A DNA stretch of 64,000 nucleotides, taken from positions 1 to 64,000 of the forward strand of contig NZ_BCMJ01000006.1 of assembly GCF_002583405.1 (NCBI RefSeq). Direction: 5' to 3'. Positions 61,279-64,000 of this stretch are shown here, piece after piece. The DNA comes from Secundilactobacillus silagincola. GTDB lineage: Bacteria > Bacillota > Bacilli > Lactobacillales > Lactobacillaceae. Position 1 is the stretch's first letter; every line of letters begins with the position of its first letter. A program made the position numbers and the translations under genes. Below the pieces are notes generated by a model. That model made no database searches. It had not been told where the DNA came from and saw only the letters and a list, made by a program, of their open reading frames with translations.

Positions 61279-61385
61279 AACCAGCCAGACAGCCCAAGCG
61301 TTTTCGCCTAGCTGTCTGACCAGTAGTGATAAGTGCCATGCTAATAGCATCTTCTCTAACTTACTGGTTGATAGCCAGGCTGGTT
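61279..61385 (-). promoter_or_regulatory. Candidate ribosome-mediated attenuator structures
   Basis: In the minus-strand RNA, AACCAGCC (61378-61385, directly after the Phe codons) can pair perfectly with GGCTGGTT (61279-61286). Alternatively CAGACAGC pairs with GCTGTCTG (61286-61318 hairpin). CTGGT segments here also complement the ACCAG of the terminator's first arm. These exclusive pairings beside a run of identical codons are what transcription attenuation requires. Confidence 0.5.
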
Positions 61386-61436
61386 AAAGAAGAAGAAAAA
61401 TCGCTGTGAAGTTGAACTTAAACGATTGACTAGCAT
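61356..61436 (-). CDS. Phe-rich leader peptide (26 residues)
   Basis: ATG 61434-61436 has GGGAG 9 nt upstream and lies about 25-30 nt after the predicted transcription start. The 26-codon frame encodes five consecutive phenylalanines at residues 13-17 (61386-61400, codons TTT TTC TTC TTC TTT), preceded by MLVNRLSSTSQR and followed by NQPGYQPVS. Short size, strong initiation signals, a codon run and a downstream hairpin set with a terminator fit a regulatory leader peptide sensing Phe-tRNA. The peptide itself probably has no other function. It could also be chance coding inside a small RNA. Confidence 0.55.
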   Translation of the reverse strand: MLVNRLSSTSQRFFFFFNQPGYQPVS

Positions 61437-61468
61437 AATATGGCACTCCCTTCTGTGTTTATGAGAGT

Positions 61469-61497
61469 ATTTTAACAATATAATGAGAAAAGTGCAA
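61469..61497 (-). promoter_or_regulatory. Promoter of the Phe leader transcript
   Basis: A -35 TTGCAC (61492-61497), a 17-bp spacer and a -10 TAAAAT (61469-61474). It lies after the stop of the EamA-type gene and is very like the permease promoter at 16.5 kb. Confidence 0.65.
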
Positions 61498-61536
61498 GCT
61501 GTAATTTTACCCGACGGATCTCCTCAACCAAACAGA

Positions 61537-62487
61537 TCAATCCAGCTCAATATCATCATGATTTTCTAGCGAACTGGACTGCATACTGCGTGCGCGGCCA
61601 CTTTGCAAAAGATAGATAGCAAACACCACTAGTGCTGAACCCAGGACTTCCACCCAGCTAATCTGCAATCCGAGAAAAACGACACTCAAAATAAAGGTGA
61701 CGACGGGCTGTGCGGCATCTACAATGCTAATGACATCCGATGGCGCATATTTACTACTGATCAACAACAGGCAAAACGGTAAAATCGTACCTAAAATAAT
61801 AACAGTCAGCATAGATAGCACTAAATTAGTCGTCAATGGTGGTGTGTGAACCCAAACCGGCTGATGTAAATTAAATAACAGGCCAGAAATCAGTGTCCCC
61901 CATCCTAAGATGAGAATCGGTGAACCACCCGCTTTGACGATTGGTCGCGGTAACGTCACGTAAAACGCCGCGGTAATGCCAGAACCAATTCCCCACACTA
62001 ACGCATCTAGCGGAATCGCTAATTGCGACACGTTACCTTTAGTAATGGCTAAGAAAACGCCTAACATGGAAACCGCAAACGCAATCAAATCACTACGATA
62101 AGGTGCTTCACGTTTAAATACTAGACTACCCACCACGATGAACAACGGGCTAAGATACTGCAAAATCGTTGCCGAAGCAGCGTTTCCCGTTTGGACCGAC
62201 ATGTAGAAGGTCAGTAAGTTCGCGCTTAGACCAAAAACTGCATAGGCTAAAAGTGAGGCTGCTAAACGCCAAGACTTGAAAACTTTAAAAATATGTCCAT
62301 GCGAGGTAAAGGTACCAATAATCATGAGCAGGATACCCGCTCCTAACGTTCGTGCCGACAAAAACCAAGCTGCTGGGATGTGCTGGTTTTGTGAGATATA
62401 CTGCAGCACAGTACCCGAAATTCCCCACATCATTGAAGCAAGCAGGGCTAACAAAATTCCTCGTGTAACGTGACTTTTAGTCATCAT
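61537..62487 (-). CDS. EamA/DMT-family transporter, full length
   Basis: A 316-residue protein with ten helices in two EamA repeats (residues 10-145 and 160-295). LLASMMWGISGTVLQYISQ opens the first repeat and SIVDAAQPVVTFILSVVFLG marks the second. The last 20 residues are hydrophilic and acidic. Members export amino acids or other metabolites; the substrate is unknown. Monocistronic; the Phe leader promoter starts just past its stop. Confidence 0.87.
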   Translation of the reverse strand: MMTKSHVTRGILLALLASMMWGISGTVLQYISQNQHIPAAWFLSARTLGAGILLMIIGTFTSHGHIFKVFKSWRLAASLLAYAVFGLSANLLTFYMSVQTGNAASATILQYLSPLFIVVGSLVFKREAPYRSDLIAFAVSMLGVFLAITKGNVSQLAIPLDALVWGIGSGITAAFYVTLPRPIVKAGGSPILILGWGTLISGLLFNLHQPVWVHTPPLTTNLVLSMLTVIILGTILPFCLLLISSKYAPSDVISIVDAAQPVVTFILSVVFLGLQISWVEVLGSALVVFAIYLLQSGRARSMQSSSLENHDDIELD

Positions 62488-62592
62488 AAAGCGTTTCTCC
62501 CCAAATTTAAAAATTCATTCTAAAAGAATACTAAACAATCATGAAAGGGATATGGGAATATGGAAAAATTTACCTTAATATCGACCTACACG

Positions 62593-62635
62593 TAAAAACC
62601 GGCTTACCAGTCCAAGTGAACTGATAAACCGGTTT
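62593..62635 (-). terminator. Terminator of the ABC exporter operon
   Basis: AAACCGGTTTATCAGT / ACTGGTAAGCCGGTTTTT hairpin on the minus strand. Confidence 0.8.
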
Positions 62636-62651
62636 CGTTAACGTTAAGATA

Positions 62652-63419
62652 CTATTGTGCTGTTTCGACAAACTTATTCATGAGTAAAATGTTAACTACG
62701 GATTCTACCACTACCACTAAAGCCAAAACTCCCAGTATAGAAAAAGCAGCTCCCCAGCCTAATGAAAGGCCGTTCATTAGTGTGCCATAAATATTAAAGA
62801 ACGCGGCTCCCAAACGAATAATCGCTAAACTAATGACGATGTATAAAATGCCGCGAATGATTCTTTGACGGCCAATGGGTAGAAACGCGTCAATACTCAG
62901 CATAATCAAATGAATTAAGGAGATTGTCGTCCAGACCATCATGATCGCAACTATCGCAATTCCAAGCGATACTAAGACAATGGCAATGCCTTGCCCAGAG
63001 TTTAAGCCGGATTCTGAGAAAATTTGTCCCATAATATCGGTGAAATTATTACCAGCTAGCAAAGTCGTAACTATTCGCAGAACTAATTGGACAACCATAA
63101 AGTACAGAAAACTAATCACAGTCGTGCATAAGCTGCCCAAATAAACTTTAGTATCGCTAGCCGGTATCAAACGGATAGAATCGTTTTGATAAACGTTTTC
63201 GTTAAACATTGACAATCTGATGAAAACAACGAAAGATGCCACTGAACTCCACAAAACGGTGTAACTCATCAAGCTAGCACCAAGGTTACCAGTGCCCTCT
63301 TGAAAGAACACATAGACTTCAGTCATAACAATTGCAATCAACATTAATAAAATAATGCGGTTCAATGATTTAAATCGGTCCCGCAGAAATGCAAGAATTA
63401 ATGAAGTAAACTTAGTCAT
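62652..63419 (-). CDS. ABC transporter permease
   Basis: A 255-residue membrane protein with about six helices (LNRIILLMLIAIVMTEVYVF at the start), lacking a signal peptide or known subfamily motif. It starts at ATG 63417-63419, overlapping the ATPase stop by 8 bp, so the two are translationally coupled. It probably forms the membrane part of an ABC-2-like exporter; the substrate is unknown. A longer frame upstream runs inside the ATPase gene and is rejected. Confidence 0.82.
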   Translation of the reverse strand: MTKFTSLILAFLRDRFKSLNRIILLMLIAIVMTEVYVFFQEGTGNLGASLMSYTVLWSSVASFVVFIRLSMFNENVYQNDSIRLIPASDTKVYLGSLCTTVISFLYFMVVQLVLRIVTTLLAGNNFTDIMGQIFSESGLNSGQGIAIVLVSLGIAIVAIMMVWTTISLIHLIMLSIDAFLPIGRQRIIRGILYIVISLAIIRLGAAFFNIYGTLMNGLSLGWGAAFSILGVLALVVVVESVVNILLMNKFVETAQ

Positions 63420-64000
63420 TCGAGTCAGCCTCCCCGTACAAACTTTCGTAGTAGTCTTCGATACTCTGTCCGCTTTCTTCACGAATTGTATCGGCAGCTT
63501 TGTGGACAACAATGGTGTTATCTTTTACCACCACAATTTCATCAAGAATCGGTGCAATTTCAGAAACGTAATGATCGCTAATCACCATTAATGAGTCGGC
63601 CGGCTTCCACTGAATGATGCTATTAATAATCTTCTTCCGACTCATGCTGTCGATACCGCTAAACGGTTCATCAAGTAAATAAACACTTGCCTGACGAGCT
63701 AAGGTTAAGCTGATTACCAATTTTTCCCGGGTGCCTTTTGATAAAGCCGATAACCGTTGTGATTCATCCAGTTTCAAAAATGTAATCATTTGATTATATT
63801 TCTGTTCATCAAAATCCGGATAAACCTGCTGGTAAAAATCTTTGACCTCACTGATCCGTTTGTTAGTGGCCATCCCACCTAGTGGATTACTGTAGCTAAT
63901 TAAACTTTTACGCGTTGCCAGATCAGTTTTATCATTAACAGAAATGATTCCCTTGGCATTCTTAGCTACACCAGCAATCAAACGCATAAGCGTGGTTTTA
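63412..64000 (-). CDS. ABC transporter ATP-binding protein (partial, 5' end beyond the window)
   Basis: The visible C-terminal 195 or so residues of an ABC ATPase. The end of Walker A is just inside the window (KTTLMRLIAG), the signature motif is the variant SKGTREKL, Walker B is VYLLDEPFSGID, and the H-loop is ISDHYVS. The gene is cut by the right edge. It pairs with the permease downstream by an 8-bp overlap. The variant signature and short form resemble YtrB/EcsA-like exporters. Confidence 0.9.
   Translation of the reverse strand, partial: KTTLMRLIAGVAKNAKGIISVNDKTDLATRKSLISYSNPLGGMATNKRISEVKDFYQQVYPDFDEQKYNQMITFLKLDESQRLSALSKGTREKLVISLTLARQASVYLLDEPFSGIDSMSRKKIINSIIQWKPADSLMVISDHYVSEIAPILDEIVVVKDNTIVVHKAADTIREESGQSIEDYYESLYGEADSND

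Noticed and set aside
63420-63512. Longer start for the ABC permease
   Set aside because: It would lie inside the ATPase gene; the ATG overlapping the ATPase stop gives normal coupling and a normal N-terminus.

Overview
The window reads as chromosomal DNA from a low-GC Gram-positive lactic acid bacterium of the Lactobacillaceae. The evidence is the gene content: a heterodimeric LacL/LacM beta-galactosidase, a LacS-type galactoside symporter with a fused IIA domain, T-box leaders, cre sites, AzlCD, an isoleucine 2-epimerase of the type known from Lentilactobacillus buchneri, and a short NAD-type 6-phosphogluconate dehydrogenase. I cannot assign a species from sequence alone; a heterofermentative relative of the buchneri/collinoides groups is a guess. 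Most of the window is ordinary core and accessory metabolism, with little mobile DNA.

Layout. 1-480: two tandem promoters and the leader of an rRNA operon running leftward; the 16S gene lies just outside. 0.5-8.4 kb: tyrS with a T-box, a DUF218 protein, gnd, a YfhO-like giant membrane protein, a phosphoglycerate mutase-like protein and two tandem DUF2187-like small proteins. 8.5-11.2 kb: a vitamin B6 group (PLP aminotransferase, pyridoxal kinase-like protein, ECF S-component). 11.4-13.3 kb: a GPH sugar symporter co-transcribed with an 88-residue unknown protein under cre control. 13.5-16.4 kb: branched-chain amino acid racemase and permease. 16.6-22.2 kb: small oxidoreductases, Nudix, SPFH protein, fabI, a VanZ-RDD fusion and a candidate small RNA. 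22.3-26.4 kb: deoC-deoB-deoD-pdp nucleoside catabolism behind a perfect cre. 26.4-31.6 kb: MFS/TetR, DUF975, azlCD, an aldo/keto reductase. 31.6-40 kb: alpha-galactosidase, lacS, ppdK, ccpN, with an array of long palindromic repeats between lacS and the alpha-galactosidase. 40-46.3 kb: two more aldo/keto reductases, a solitary AP2-type DNA-binding protein, lacLM. 46.5-57 kb: EamA and AEC transporters, AlkD, Dps, DUF554, isochorismatase-like hydrolase, PanE-like reductase behind an isoleucine T-box, FabK-like protein, deformylase-like protein, a 301-bp palindromic module, a GlcD-type oxidase. 57-64 kb: LCP protein, APC permease, a frameshifted TnpB, a Phe-rich leader peptide with an attenuator, an EamA transporter and an ABC exporter cut by the window edge.

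How it fits together. Galactoside use is assembled from three places (alpha-galactosidase plus lacS; lacLM; a second GPH symporter), and cre or cre-like sites lie in front of three of these units, pointing to CcpA control. Nucleoside salvage feeds the same sugar-phosphate pool. Several scattered genes share a branched-chain amino acid theme: a BcaP-like permease with isoleucine 2-epimerase, AzlCD, and a PanE-like 2-ketoacid reductase whose T-box specifier reads AUC (Ile).

The most unusual item is at 61.2-61.5 kb: a strong promoter, a Shine-Dalgarno, a 26-codon reading frame with five consecutive Phe codons, mutually exclusive RNA pairings and an intrinsic terminator. This is the architecture of a ribosome-mediated attenuator, unexpected in a lineage that normally uses T-boxes. 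A TnpB element now sits between it and the next gene in the same direction, an amino acid permease.
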